NCBI GenBank assembly: GCA_944388245.1
Contig: CALXIA010000018.1
Location: forward strand, 1 to 39,533
Direction of reading: 5' to 3'
Source: an uncultured Gemmiger sp.
GTDB lineage: Bacteria; Bacillota; Clostridia; Oscillospirales; Ruminococcaceae
Length of the DNA: 39,533 nt
Numbering within the stretch: position 1 is the stretch's first letter; each line of letters begins with the position of its first letter. Under the pieces are notes generated by a model. The model searched no databases. It was not told the DNA's origin and worked only from the letters and a program-made list of their open reading frames with translations. Below are positions 15,387 through 23,224 of the stretch, piece by piece. A program made the position numbers and the translations under genes.

Positions 15387-16457
15387 ATGCTGGATATCAA
15401 GATCACCCGTACCGCTCACCCCAAGGCCCGGCCGCAGGATGAGACCAAACTGGGCTTCGGATCCATCTTTACCGATCACATGTTCCTGATGGACTACGAC
15501 GCCGGCCAGGGCTGGCATGACGCCCGGATCGTGCCCTACGCCCCGCTGACGCTGGAGCCCTCGGCGCTGGTGTTCCACTACGCCCAGGAGTGCTTTGAGG
15601 GCCTGAAGGCCTACCGCTGCGACGACGGCCATGTGCAGCTGTTCCGCCCGGAGAAGAACGCCGAGCGGATGCAGTCCACCCACGACCGGCTGTGCATCCC
15701 CCGCATCCCGGTGGAGGATTTCGTGCAGGCGGTCAAGACGCTGGTCCATGTGGACGAGGCCTGGGTGCCCAGCGCGCCGGACACCAGCCTGTACATCCGG
15801 CCCTTCACCATCGCCACCGAGGCGGTGCTGGGGGTCAAGGCCAGCAGCAAGTATCTGTTCGCCATCATCTGCTCGCCCTCCGGCGCCTACTACGAGGAGG
15901 GCATGTCCCCGGTCAAGATCTATGTGGAGGACGAGTACGTCCGCGCCACCCCGGGCGGCACCGGCTACATCAAGTGCGGCGGCAACTACGCGGCCAGCAT
16001 CATCGCCGGCGAGAAGGCCCACAAGATGGGCTACAGCCAGGTGCTGTGGCTGGACGGCGTGGAGCGCAAGTATGTGGAAGAAGTGGGCAGCATGAACATC
16101 TTCTTCAAGATCGACGGCGAGATCTACACCGCCGCCACCGTGGGCACCGTGCTGCCCGGCATCACCCGCATGAGCTGCATCGAGCTGCTCAAGGAGTGGG
16201 GCTACACCGTGCACGAGGGCCGGCTGGCCATTGCCGACGTGATGGCCGCCGCCAGGAACGGCAAGCTGGAAGAGGTGTTCGGCACCGGCACCGCCGCCGT
16301 CATCAGCCCGGTGGGCAGCCTGATGCTGGACGGCGATGTGGAGCAGGTGGCCGACGGCAAGACCGGCCCCGTCACCCAGAAGCTGTACGATACCCTGACC
16401 GGCATCCAGTGGGGCCGTCTGCCCGACGAGCTCGGCTGGACCGTGCGGGTGGAGTAA
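15387..16457 (+). CDS. ilvE: branched-chain amino acid aminotransferase
   Basis: PLP enzyme of fold type IV that transfers the amino group between glutamate and the keto acids of leucine, isoleucine and valine. 356 residues, the length of the longer BCAT group (eukaryote and Firmicute type). The PLP lysine is K196 in GTGYIKCGGNYAAS. Other family motifs are HYAQECFEGLKAYR near residue 65, LYIRPF, and the C-terminal FGTGTAAVISPVG that binds the cofactor phosphate. It has its own promoter and a GAGGG site. No other branched-chain biosynthesis genes are adjacent. Confidence 0.94.
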   Translation: MLDIKITRTAHPKARPQDETKLGFGSIFTDHMFLMDYDAGQGWHDARIVPYAPLTLEPSALVFHYAQECFEGLKAYRCDDGHVQLFRPEKNAERMQSTHDRLCIPRIPVEDFVQAVKTLVHVDEAWVPSAPDTSLYIRPFTIATEAVLGVKASSKYLFAIICSPSGAYYEEGMSPVKIYVEDEYVRATPGGTGYIKCGGNYAASIIAGEKAHKMGYSQVLWLDGVERKYVEEVGSMNIFFKIDGEIYTAATVGTVLPGITRMSCIELLKEWGYTVHEGRLAIADVMAAARNGKLEEVFGTGTAAVISPVGSLMLDGDVEQVADGKTGPVTQKLYDTLTGIQWGRLPDELGWTVRVE

Positions 16458-16512
16458 CCCGACCGTTTTTTCCGCCGCCCGCGGGCGGCCCGACCGACAG
16501 GAGGTGCGTCCC

Positions 16513-17004
16513 ATGGCAAAGACCCGGCTCAAAAGCGGCGAGTTCGCGATGGAACTGGAGCAGGACCCGCCGCTGTGGACCGACCGGAAACGAATCTTCG
16601 GTCTGCCCATCAGCTTTACCCGCTATACCCTCACCGCCCGCAAGCTGCTGCTGAACACCGGCCTGCTGAACCTGCGGGAGGAGGAGGTGCTGCTCTACCG
16701 GGTGCGGGACGTGAGCATGACCCAGACCCTGCCCGACCGGCTGTTCGGGGTGGGCACCCTCTGTGTGGATTCCAGCGATCTGAGCGTGCCCCATCTGCAT
16801 CTGCGCCATGTGAAGAACCCGGATAAGGTCAAGGCGGCGCTGAGCCAGTGCGTGGAGGAGGCCCGGAGGAAAAACCGCATCCGGTCCACCGAACTGATGG
16901 GCGCGCCCGGCGAGGACGAGCTGCCCGACGATCTGGACGGCGAGGACGTGCTGGACAATCCCGCCGACGAGGGCGGCCCCGGCCCGGAGCCGGCCGGCGA
17001 CTGA
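16513..17004 (+). CDS. PH-domain (bPH_2-like) protein
   Basis: 163 residues. After a short N-terminal region the segment IFGLPISFTRYTLTARKLLL...EEVLLYRVRDVSMTQTLPDRLFGVGTLCV has the pattern of bacterial PH (DUF304/YdbT-type) domains, which usually lack a known ligand. Here there are no membrane helices, so it is probably cytoplasmic. The C-terminal 40 residues are acidic (GEDELPDDLDGEDVLDNPAD). The ATG at 16513 follows CAGGAGG. It starts 55 bases after ilvE and ends at a strong terminator. Confidence 0.75.
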   Translation: MAKTRLKSGEFAMELEQDPPLWTDRKRIFGLPISFTRYTLTARKLLLNTGLLNLREEEVLLYRVRDVSMTQTLPDRLFGVGTLCVDSSDLSVPHLHLRHVKNPDKVKAALSQCVEEARRKNRIRSTELMGAPGEDELPDDLDGEDVLDNPADEGGPGPEPAGD

Positions 17005-17025
17005 ACCGATACGAAAAAATCCTGT

Positions 17026-17065
17026 GCGCCCCGCGGAAACCCCGGTTTCCGCGGGGCGCCCTTGT
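17026..17065 (+). terminator. terminator after PH-domain gene
   Basis: GCGCCCCGCGGAAAC/GTTTCCGCGGGGCGC, a 15-base perfect stem with a 4-base loop, followed by CCTTGTTT. It ends the ilvE unit. Confidence 0.85.
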
Positions 17066-17151
17066 TTGCGGGGCAAAACCATGCTATACTACTAAATAAC
17101 TGACAAATATCGGGCGCGGCCGCGTCCGGAGAGACCGGAGGTTTACCCAGT

Positions 17152-17796
17152 ATGAACGAGCAGATGATCTACGCGGTGGGCATGATCGTGGTGTTGGCGA
17201 TCGCCGCCGCGCTGGTGGTATACTTCACCAACCGCGACAATTCCGGCGGCGAAAAGGTGGCCAAAGGCAGCGTGGGCGGCGACGAGAAGGCCGGCGCCGG
17301 CGACGTGCTGGGCCGGGTGCGCCGGTATGCCCGGCTGAACAGCTACCAGGTGGTGGCCCCCGCCCGCTGGGCCCGGGAGGGAAAACTGGCCGAGTTCGAC
17401 TGCGTGCTGGTGGGCTATTTCGGGGTGCTGGGGGTCCGGTGCATGGGCTACAGCGGCCGGGTGTTCGGCGGCGAAAAGGAAAAGACCTGGGTGCAGACCA
17501 AGGGCGAAAAGCGGTATGAGTTTGAAAACCCGCTGGACCGCAACGCCCGCGACGCCCGCATCCTGCGGGAGGTGCTGATCAGCGCCGGGCTGCGCAATAT
17601 CCCGGTGGAGACGGTGCTGGTCTGCACCGGCGGCCAAAAACAGGAGCTGGCCCTGCCCCGCAGCACCCCCCTCTATACCCCCAAGACCCTGAGCCGGTAT
17701 CTGAACACCAGCCACTTCGACCAGGATAAAAAGGTGGACGTGGAAAAAACCGCCGAGCTGCTGCGGCAGGCCGTCACCCAGGTGGAACAGCGCTGA
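17152..17796 (+). CDS. membrane-anchored NERD-like domain protein
   Basis: 214 residues. Residues 5-25 form one membrane helix near the N-terminus. The rest resembles a NERD (nuclease-related) domain: LNSYQVVAPARWAR, EFDCVLVGYFGVLGVRCMGYSG, then WVQTKGEKRYEFENPLDRNARDARILREVL and TVLVCTGGQ. The order of an acidic residue, a glycine-rich strand and a WVQ-type strand fits restriction-endonuclease-like folds, but catalytic activity is unproven. A GGAGG site precedes the ATG; TATACT at 17085-17090 may be its -10. What it does is unknown. Confidence 0.6.
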   Translation: MNEQMIYAVGMIVVLAIAAALVVYFTNRDNSGGEKVAKGSVGGDEKAGAGDVLGRVRRYARLNSYQVVAPARWAREGKLAEFDCVLVGYFGVLGVRCMGYSGRVFGGEKEKTWVQTKGEKRYEFENPLDRNARDARILREVLISAGLRNIPVETVLVCTGGQKQELALPRSTPLYTPKTLSRYLNTSHFDQDKKVDVEKTAELLRQAVTQVEQR

Positions 17797-17939
17797 TCCG
17801 CCTGACGCCGCCGTTCCAGGGGGAAAACTGGAACAGTTTTTATCATGTGCATAACTTTTGCGGCAAAAAAAGGGCCGGGTACAATTTACAATTTGTTCAC
17901 AGCCCTGCTATATTTTACACGCATCTTATGGGTATACTA

Positions 17940-18055
17940 GAATCACAGGAACGGCGGAGCCGCAACCGCCGCCCTGTACATGATTCCTCCTCACACCAAA
18001 GCGATACCCCAAGAAAGCACCCTGTGAACCGCAAGCACAGGGTGCTTTTCTTTGG
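17940..18055 (+). ncRNA. candidate small RNA ending in a strong terminator
   Basis: After TATACT at 17933-17938 lies a hairpin at 17941-17985: AATC/GATT, ACAGG/CCTGT and CGGCGG/CCGCCG stacked in one stem. An unpaired linker follows (CTCCTCACACCAAAGCGATACC), then a terminator at 18011-18055 (AAAGCACCCTGTG/CACAGGGTGCTTT, then TCTTT). No convincing reading frame covers it. It could instead be the long 3' untranslated region of the NERD-like gene, whose stop is 143 bases upstream. It does not match 6S, SRP or tmRNA. Confidence 0.35.
18011..18055 (+). terminator. terminator before family A copy 4
   Basis: A 13-base stem AAAGCACCCTGTG/CACAGGGTGCTTT with T-rich downstream sequence. It ends either the candidate small RNA or the 17152-17796 transcript. 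Confidence 0.85.
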
Positions 18056-18060
18056 ATTGG

Positions 18061-18274
18061 GCCAATATGGGGGAGCCAATATGGGGGACCAGTCCCCCAT
18101 ACCCCCATTTAGGGGCCGGAATACTCCGGCCCCGGGATTGATACAAAAATAAGGCCCGCGCGGACCAAAACCGTTCGCGCGGGCCTTGCCTTTTTACTCT
18201 TCCCTATGGGCGGAGGATTCCGCCCATGTTTTTTGGGGGGGCTGGGGGGATATAGTATATCCCCCCAGATCGGC
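18061..18274. repeat. family A palindromic element, copy 4 (full, duplicated head)
   Basis: The left end GCCAATATGGGGGA is repeated twice, at 18061 and 18075. Modules: TATGGGGGAC/GTCCCCCATA; GGGGCCGGA/TCCGGCCCC; terminator AGGCCCGCGCG/CGCGCGGGCCT; ATGGGCGGA/TCCGCCCAT; CTGGGGGGATATA/TATATCCCCCCAG. Several stems differ from copies 1 and 2 with pairing intact. It lies between convergent transcripts and runs into the 3' end of the trmN6-like gene. Confidence 0.88.
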
Positions 18275-18937
18275 CCTGCCTTCCCCATACCGCGCCCCCG
18301 CCTGCAAACACAGGTCGGGTTCCACCCGCAGGCCGGGGCGGCGGTTTTTCTGGGCTTCGCACAAAAACAGCCAGGGGGCGCGCTGCGGTTCCTTCTTGAC
18401 GAACCGCAGCCGTTTCGGCTCCAGCCGGGCCGCCGCCAGCGCCGCGAAGGCCTGCGCCAGCCGGTCCGGCGGCAGGCAGAAGGCGAACCGGCCCCCGTCC
18501 CGCAGCAGCCGGGCCGCGCAGGCGGCCACCTCCGCGAAGGTGGCGGTCTCTTCATGGCGGGCGGCGGCCCGGGCCGGGTCGGGGCTGGGCCGCCCCGCCG
18601 TGAAATAGGGCGGGTTGCAGGCCACCAGGTCAAAGGCCGGGCCCTCCCCCGCGCCGAACCGGCGCAGATCGCCCCACACCGCCCGGATATGCGCCGCGGC
18701 CTCCGGCTGTTCCGCCAGCGCCCGCGCCAGCAGCCGGTGTGCGTCCTCGTTGCGCTCCACCGCCGCGCAGGGGCCCCGATGCCCGCCGTCGTGCCAGGTC
18801 AGCGCCACAACGCCGCATCCGCTGCCCAGATCCGCCGCCTGCTGGGCGCGCCGGGGCGGGCAGAACCGGGCCAGCAGCAGCCCGTCGGTGCCGATTTGGT
18901 GGGGCGGCGCGGTGTAGACCACCGTGCCGTGGTCCAT
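18194..18937 (-). CDS. tRNA1(Val) adenine-N6 methyltransferase-like protein
   Basis: SAM-dependent methyltransferase of the TrmN6/YfiC (Bacillus YabB) group. 247 residues: the N-terminus HQIGTDGLLLARF, the SAM motif ADLGSGCGVVAL at about 36-47, and the adenine methylase motif ACNPPYF at about 110-116 identify it. The last 27 residues, from GRADLGGYTIS, are encoded by family A copy 4, so the stop codon is provided by the element. I use the ATG at 18937; a GTG about 30 bases upstream overlaps the previous stop as GTGA and is also possible. Confidence 0.85.
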   Translation of the reverse strand: MDHGTVVYTAPPHQIGTDGLLLARFCPPRRAQQAADLGSGCGVVALTWHDGGHRGPCAAVERNEDAHRLLARALAEQPEAAAHIRAVWGDLRRFGAGEGPAFDLVACNPPYFTAGRPSPDPARAAARHEETATFAEVAACAARLLRDGGRFAFCLPPDRLAQAFAALAAARLEPKRLRFVKKEPQRAPWLFLCEAQKNRRPGLRVEPDLCLQAGARYGEGRADLGGYTISPQPPQKTWAESSAHREE

Positions 18938-18963
18938 CCGTTCCGGCCGGGGCGGCTGCGGGC

Positions 18964-19788
18964 TCACCGGTCCCCCGCCCGCATCGCCTGGCGGCAGGCC
19001 TCGATCGCGTCGGCCTTTTCCGCGCCGGTCACCATAAAGCGGCTGGCGTGGCAGAACCGCAGCCCCGGGATCCCGCTGCGCCGGGCCAGTTCCTCCCCGT
19101 TCTGGCCGGCCCAGGCCGCCGGGAACGGGATCTTGCTCTTTTTGGTGCGCCGGTCGGTCACCGCCTGGGCCGCCCAGCCGCCCCGCTGGCTGGGATATAC
19201 CACAAACAGCGCGTCGGTGCGGTAGAGGGCGTTCTTCCAGGGCGCGTAACAGGGCAGGATCACAATGCCGTCCTGCATCCGGGCGTAGGCCTGCCGCACC
19301 AGATCGTCCGCCCGGTTCACCGCCTGGGCCTCCCCAATCCGCTTTTCCAGAATGGTCTGGGCCACCGCCACCGCCTCCCAGAAGGGCTCGTCGCCCCGGT
19401 CGGGCTCGTCCCAGCGGGGGTTGAAGGCCCCGATCGCGTCGGCCAGGCTGTCCTTTTCGCCGGTGTTGTCGTTCAGATCCAGGGGCTGGATAAAGTTCTC
19501 GTCCATCAGCCTGGCCTGGTTCGCCCCCACCAGCTGCGCCCCCAGCAGCTGCCACAACAGACCAAAGGCCGCGTAGGGCACCCCGTTGGGCCGGATGGGC
19601 CGGGGCTCGAAATGGTGGTCGAACATGCCGCCGCCAATGTCGTACACGATCCCGTCAAAACCCACGGGCACCTCAAACCCCCGGGTGATCCGGATATCCG
19701 GGCGCAGGATCCGCAGCAGCGCGGTGGAAAACACATCGTCGGCGTGGAACTTGCCGGCATGGGTAAAACCTTGGGCGGGAATCTTCAT
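18964..19788 (-). CDS. MYG1-family (UPF0160) metal-dependent hydrolase
   Basis: 274 residues of the MYG1 family, DHH-related phosphoesterases with exonuclease activity shown for the eukaryotic members. The N-terminal metal-binding region is clear: THAGKFHADDVFSTALL, then FDHHFEP (the DHH motif). YAAFGLLWQLLG and the C-terminal GLRFCHASRFM also fit. The start at 19788 has a GGAGGCAG site. It is divergent from the amidase gene, the two -10 boxes lying in an inverted repeat. The bacterial role is not known. Confidence 0.85.
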   Translation of the reverse strand: MKIPAQGFTHAGKFHADDVFSTALLRILRPDIRITRGFEVPVGFDGIVYDIGGGMFDHHFEPRPIRPNGVPYAAFGLLWQLLGAQLVGANQARLMDENFIQPLDLNDNTGEKDSLADAIGAFNPRWDEPDRGDEPFWEAVAVAQTILEKRIGEAQAVNRADDLVRQAYARMQDGIVILPCYAPWKNALYRTDALFVVYPSQRGGWAAQAVTDRRTKKSKIPFPAAWAGQNGEELARRSGIPGLRFCHASRFMVTGAEKADAIEACRQAMRAGDR

Positions 19789-19829
19789 GGGTCTGCCTCC
19801 TGTGGATGGTAAAATCAAAGGGTCATTCT

Positions 19830-19896
19830 ATTATACCATAGAAATCCCCGGTGGAGAAATGTTCCGGTGCCGGTCGGCGTAGATTTATGGTATACT
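19830..19896. promoter_or_regulatory. divergent promoters in an inverted repeat
   Basis: TATACCATAGAAATC at 19832-19846 and GATTTATGGTATA at 19882-19894 are near-complements. Each arm contains a -10: TATAAT reading leftward at 19835-19830 and TATACT reading rightward at 19891-19896. No strong -35 is seen on either side, so an activator or shared regulator is possible. Confidence 0.5.
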
Positions 19897-19929
19897 GAAA
19901 GCATGATTTCCCCAAGGAGGACCTGTCTG

Positions 19930-22092
19930 ATGAAAACCCGATCCCGCCGCGCGGCGATTCCCGCCGTGCTGGCCTGCTTTCTCTGCCTGGCGGCGCTGGT
20001 CGCCCTGACGGTGCTGGGCGCGAGCCTGCTGCGGCCCGCCGCCCGCCACGCGCTGACGTTGACCCGGCCCACCGCCCTGGTGCTGGACGCCGCCTGGGCC
20101 GACAGCCTGAACGCCCTGCCCGACGCGGCCGCCGTGCGAGAGGCGGTCACCGCCGCGCTGGACGACGCATCCGCCGCCGGGGCGGACACGGTGCTGTTCA
20201 CCGGCCTGTCGGGCCAGGGGGCGATCTTCCGGAGCAAAGAGGTGGCCGCGGCCCCCGCCGCCGCCCTGCCGGACGGGTTTCTCCGCAAGCTGGACCCGGT
20301 GGCCGAGCTGGTGAAACAGGCCGCCGACCGGGGCATGGGCGCGGGATTGCTGGCCACGGATGAGACCGGCGCGGCGCTGGCCCCCGGCAGCGAGCTGCCC
20401 GGCTGGGCCGCCGGCCTGGCCGAGACCTACGACATGCTGGTGTATTTCCTTACCCCCGCCGACCCGGCCGATCCGGGCGCGGTGGATACCTATACCGCCG
20501 CGGGCGGCGCGCCGCTGCTTCGCCGGGACGACAGTTCCGCGGTGCTGGCGGCGGCCCGGCGCCAGCAGCCCGGCGCGGGGCTGGTGCTGGGCAGCTGGGG
20601 CCAGCTGCCGGAGGAGGCGGGCCGCATGGCGGTGACCCTGGCCTTCTGCAACGGGGACGAGGCCGCCGGCGCGGTGACCCTGCTGGACAAGAGCGTGCCC
20701 ACCCAGCTGGCCTTCTCCTACCCGGACCCGGACGCGGTGGTCTATACCGACACGGTGTTCCTGATGGGCACCAGCGACCCGGCCCAGACCCTGACCGTCA
20801 ACGGCCGGGAGGTGACCCGGTACGGCGCCGAGGGGGTCTGGGGCCTGCTGGTGGAGCCGGAGATGGGCGAGAATACATACACCGCCAGCCAGGGCGGGCA
20901 GGAGGTGTCTCTGACCATCACCCGGCGCAGCACCACCTGGAGCAGCGCCAAGACCACCTCGGACGGCAGCCGCGCCGCCAAAAAGGGCGAGTATCTGCGG
21001 ATCACCGAGGCCTTGGCCAGCGTGCTGGAGGACAAGGCGGTGAGCGGCAGCATCCAGACCACCGCCTACGCGGGCGGGATGGCCCGGGTGGCGGACAGCG
21101 TGCGGTTCGTGCGCAGCAACAAGTATACCTACGCCTACCAGCTGGACACCGGGGATTATGTGCTGGCCAAGGACTGCGAACTGGTGGCGGACGCGGAGCC
21201 GGCCGCCTTTACCGGCATCACCGCCGCCCAGGAACAGGACGGCGACGTGGTGCTGACCCTGCCGGGCGCCGGCGCGCCGATCTGGTACGCGGAGCAGACC
21301 GACACCTCCCTGACCCTGCGGTTTTTGTCGGCCACGCTGGAGGGGCAGATGCCCGGCGAGTGCGGGTTTGCCCGCGGTCTGGCGGTGGCGGACTGGGAGG
21401 AAGGCCAGGGCTTTTCCTTGACGGTGAACTTTGACGCGGCCGAACCTCTGTGGGGGTATACGGTGGACTATACCGCCGACGGGATCCGGGTGTATCTGCA
21501 GCACGCGCCAAAGCGCGGCGAGGCCGACGCCCCGCTGGCCGGGGTGACGGTGCTGCTGGATCCGGGCCACGGCGGCGAGGACAACGGCGCCATGGGCGCG
21601 GCCGGGATGGACGCGCCGGTGGAGAAGGATCTGAACCTGGCGCTGGCCCGGGCCGCCGCCGTGCGGCTGGAGCAGCTGGGGGCGACGGTGCTGTTCACCC
21701 GGCAGGACGACGCGACCCTGAGCCTGGGCGAACGGGTGGAGATCCTGCGCCAGCAGAAGCCGGATTTCTTTGTGGCGGTGCATCACAACAGCGCCGCGCT
21801 GACCAGCGACCTGAACCAGGGCGGCGGCACCGAGGCGTATTATTTCTTTGATTCGGGCAAAACCCTGGCCGAAAACCTCACCGCGTACCTGACCGGGGTC
21901 ACCGGCCGGGCGCTGCGGGGCAGTTTCCAGGATTATTATTATGTGACCCGCAGCGCGGTCTGCCCCGCCGTGCTGCTGGAAGCCGGTTTCATGACCGTGC
22001 CCGCCGAGTACGAGAGCTGCGCCGACGAGACCACCCTCTGGGCCGAGGCCGGCGCCATCGCCCAGGCCGTGCTGGCCACCATGCCGGGGTGA
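19930..22092 (+). CDS. N-acetylmuramoyl-L-alanine amidase with large N-terminal region
   Basis: 720-residue exported cell-wall hydrolase. Residues 10-35 form an uncleaved or signal-type membrane segment (ACFLCLAALVALTVLGASLL). Residues 45-260 look like a glycoside-hydrolase-like barrel region (VLDAAWADSLN, ADTVLFTGLSGQG), followed by a beta-rich, SH3-like central part to about 520. The C-terminal 190 residues are an Amidase_3 domain, with zinc ligands and catalytic residues in LLDPGHGGEDNGAMG, VEKDLNLALA, FVAVHHNSA and LLEAGFM. It cleaves the amide between muramic acid and the stem peptide. AAGGAGG precedes the ATG at 19930. Confidence 0.9.
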   Translation: MKTRSRRAAIPAVLACFLCLAALVALTVLGASLLRPAARHALTLTRPTALVLDAAWADSLNALPDAAAVREAVTAALDDASAAGADTVLFTGLSGQGAIFRSKEVAAAPAAALPDGFLRKLDPVAELVKQAADRGMGAGLLATDETGAALAPGSELPGWAAGLAETYDMLVYFLTPADPADPGAVDTYTAAGGAPLLRRDDSSAVLAAARRQQPGAGLVLGSWGQLPEEAGRMAVTLAFCNGDEAAGAVTLLDKSVPTQLAFSYPDPDAVVYTDTVFLMGTSDPAQTLTVNGREVTRYGAEGVWGLLVEPEMGENTYTASQGGQEVSLTITRRSTTWSSAKTTSDGSRAAKKGEYLRITEALASVLEDKAVSGSIQTTAYAGGMARVADSVRFVRSNKYTYAYQLDTGDYVLAKDCELVADAEPAAFTGITAAQEQDGDVVLTLPGAGAPIWYAEQTDTSLTLRFLSATLEGQMPGECGFARGLAVADWEEGQGFSLTVNFDAAEPLWGYTVDYTADGIRVYLQHAPKRGEADAPLAGVTVLLDPGHGGEDNGAMGAAGMDAPVEKDLNLALARAAAVRLEQLGATVLFTRQDDATLSLGERVEILRQQKPDFFVAVHHNSAALTSDLNQGGGTEAYYFFDSGKTLAENLTAYLTGVTGRALRGSFQDYYYVTRSAVCPAVLLEAGFMTVPAEYESCADETTLWAEAGAIAQAVLATMPG

Positions 22093-22101
22093 GAGGAAAG
22101 G

Positions 22102-22140
22102 GCCAATATGGGGGGAATCAACGATTCCCCCCAGATCGGC
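22102..22140. repeat. family A element, copy 5 (single end hairpin)
   Basis: GCCAATATGGGGGGAATC aac GATTCCCCCCAGATCGGC. One perfect end hairpin carrying both terminal motifs, 9 bases after the amidase stop. The same GAATC-aac-GATTC stem is the left hairpin of copy 9. Confidence 0.82.
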
Positions 22141-22179
22141 AAATTCCCCCGTCACACCTTCTTCACAAAAAGGATGCAA

Positions 22180-22370
22180 ATTTCCATGTTTGAGTTTTCC
22201 ACAGCGTTTTCCACGGAGTGTTGAAAATTCTGCCGATTTTTCCACGATTACAGGTTGTATACTCTCCAAAACCCGGATTTCGGTGGAAAACTCGGTGGAA
22301 AGTGTTGAGAACCCTATATTTTGGGGTGGGTTTTTCCACACGGGATTCCACGAAAACTGCCGGTCGATAA
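22180..22370. promoter_or_regulatory. cluster of TTTTCCAC boxes (DnaA-box-like), non-coding
   Basis: Seven boxes in 160 bases: TTTTCCACA at 22195-22203 and 22332-22340; TTTTCCACG at 22207-22215 and 22238-22246; GGTGGAAAA at 22282-22290; GGTGGAAAG at 22294-22302; ATTCCACG at 22345-22352. The region 22141-22377 holds no gene. The density exceeds either origin segment, and it lies 16 kb from dnaA, so it may titrate DnaA or make the downstream gene DnaA-responsive. Confidence 0.55.
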
Positions 22371-22377
22371 CTTTTTG

Positions 22378-22406
22378 TTGAATGACACCGGGGAAAATGG
22401 TACAAT
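22378..22406 (+). promoter_or_regulatory. promoter of rhomboid-like gene
   Basis: TTGAAT at 22378-22383, 17-base spacer, TACAAT at 22401-22406; about 90 bases before the start codon and directly after the box cluster. Confidence 0.68.
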
Positions 22407-22498
22407 ATCCCCATGCCGGCGCGGCGTTTGCGGCCTTGGGGCGCAGGCAACAATTTTACAAACCAACCCAGAACAACAGAAAGAGAGGCCACTGGCGT

Positions 22499-23161
22499 AT
22501 GCAATCCTGGCTGCAAAAACTCGAATACAAATACGGCCGTCGCGGCGGCATTCCCAACCTGATGATCGTGCTGATCGCGGGGCAGCTTCTGCTGTATGTG
22601 GCCGCGAATCTGGGCATGTACAACCTGCTGAGCATGCTCACCCTCACCCGCAGCGGCCTGGCGCACCTGCAGATATGGCGGCTGATCACCTTTGTGTTCC
22701 TGCCCTCCAGTTCCTCCAACCCGCTGTTCTTCCTTTTGTATCTCTACTGCGAATACTGGATCGGCATGGCGCTGGAACGGGCCTGGGGCAACTTCCGGTT
22801 TACCGTGTATGTGGCGGCGTGCATCGTGGGCGCCTGGCTGGCCTGCCTGCTCACCGGCTCGGCCACCAACATGGGGATCTACTACTCCCTGTTCTTCGGC
22901 TTTGCCTGCCTGTACCCGGACCAGCAGCTGCTGCTCTTCTTCGTCATCCCCATCAAGGTCAAGTGGATCGGGCTGTTCTCCGGCGCGCTGTACCTGCTGC
23001 AGATCCTGGCCATGCCGGGGCTGCTGAACAAACTCAGCCTGATTTTGGCGCTCAGCGGTTTTCTTCTGTTCTTCGGCCCGGACCTGTGGCAGGACGGTTT
23101 CAACCGCTACCGCAACTACAAACGCCGCCGGGATTGGGAAAACCAGTGGAAGAATCGCTGA
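22499..23161 (+). CDS. rhomboid-like integral membrane protein, probably inactive
   Basis: 220 residues with about six membrane helices and a basic C-terminal tail (NYKRRRDWENQW). The rhomboid/derlin fold is suggested by QIWRLITFVFLP (the WR motif of loop 1) and by LERAWGNFRF. The active-site GxSG serine motif and the histidine of the last helices are not visible; at the expected position is GSATNMGIYYSL. It is therefore a rhomboid-related pseudoprotease candidate rather than a protease. AAGAGAGG precedes the ATG at 22499. It is followed after 63 bases by darA. Confidence 0.65.
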   Translation: MQSWLQKLEYKYGRRGGIPNLMIVLIAGQLLLYVAANLGMYNLLSMLTLTRSGLAHLQIWRLITFVFLPSSSSNPLFFLLYLYCEYWIGMALERAWGNFRFTVYVAACIVGAWLACLLTGSATNMGIYYSLFFGFACLYPDQQLLLFFVIPIKVKWIGLFSGALYLLQILAMPGLLNKLSLILALSGFLLFFGPDLWQDGFNRYRNYKRRRDWENQWKNR

Positions 23162-23224
23162 CGGTGTGATACAATAGAAAAAAGCGCGGGAAATGCCCCG
23201 CGCAGCACAGGGAGGTTTGCCGTT

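Noticed and set aside
17929-18152. Small coding frame over the candidate RNA (starting MGILESQERRSRNRR)
   Set aside because: No ribosome site, and it runs through the terminator hairpin into family A copy 4.
19885-22341. Very long open frame (over 800 codons) opposite the amidase gene
   Set aside because: It is antisense to a gene with clear amidase motifs, has no family features and consists of low-complexity G/H/R/Q residues; such shadows are expected in GC-rich DNA with strong third-position bias.
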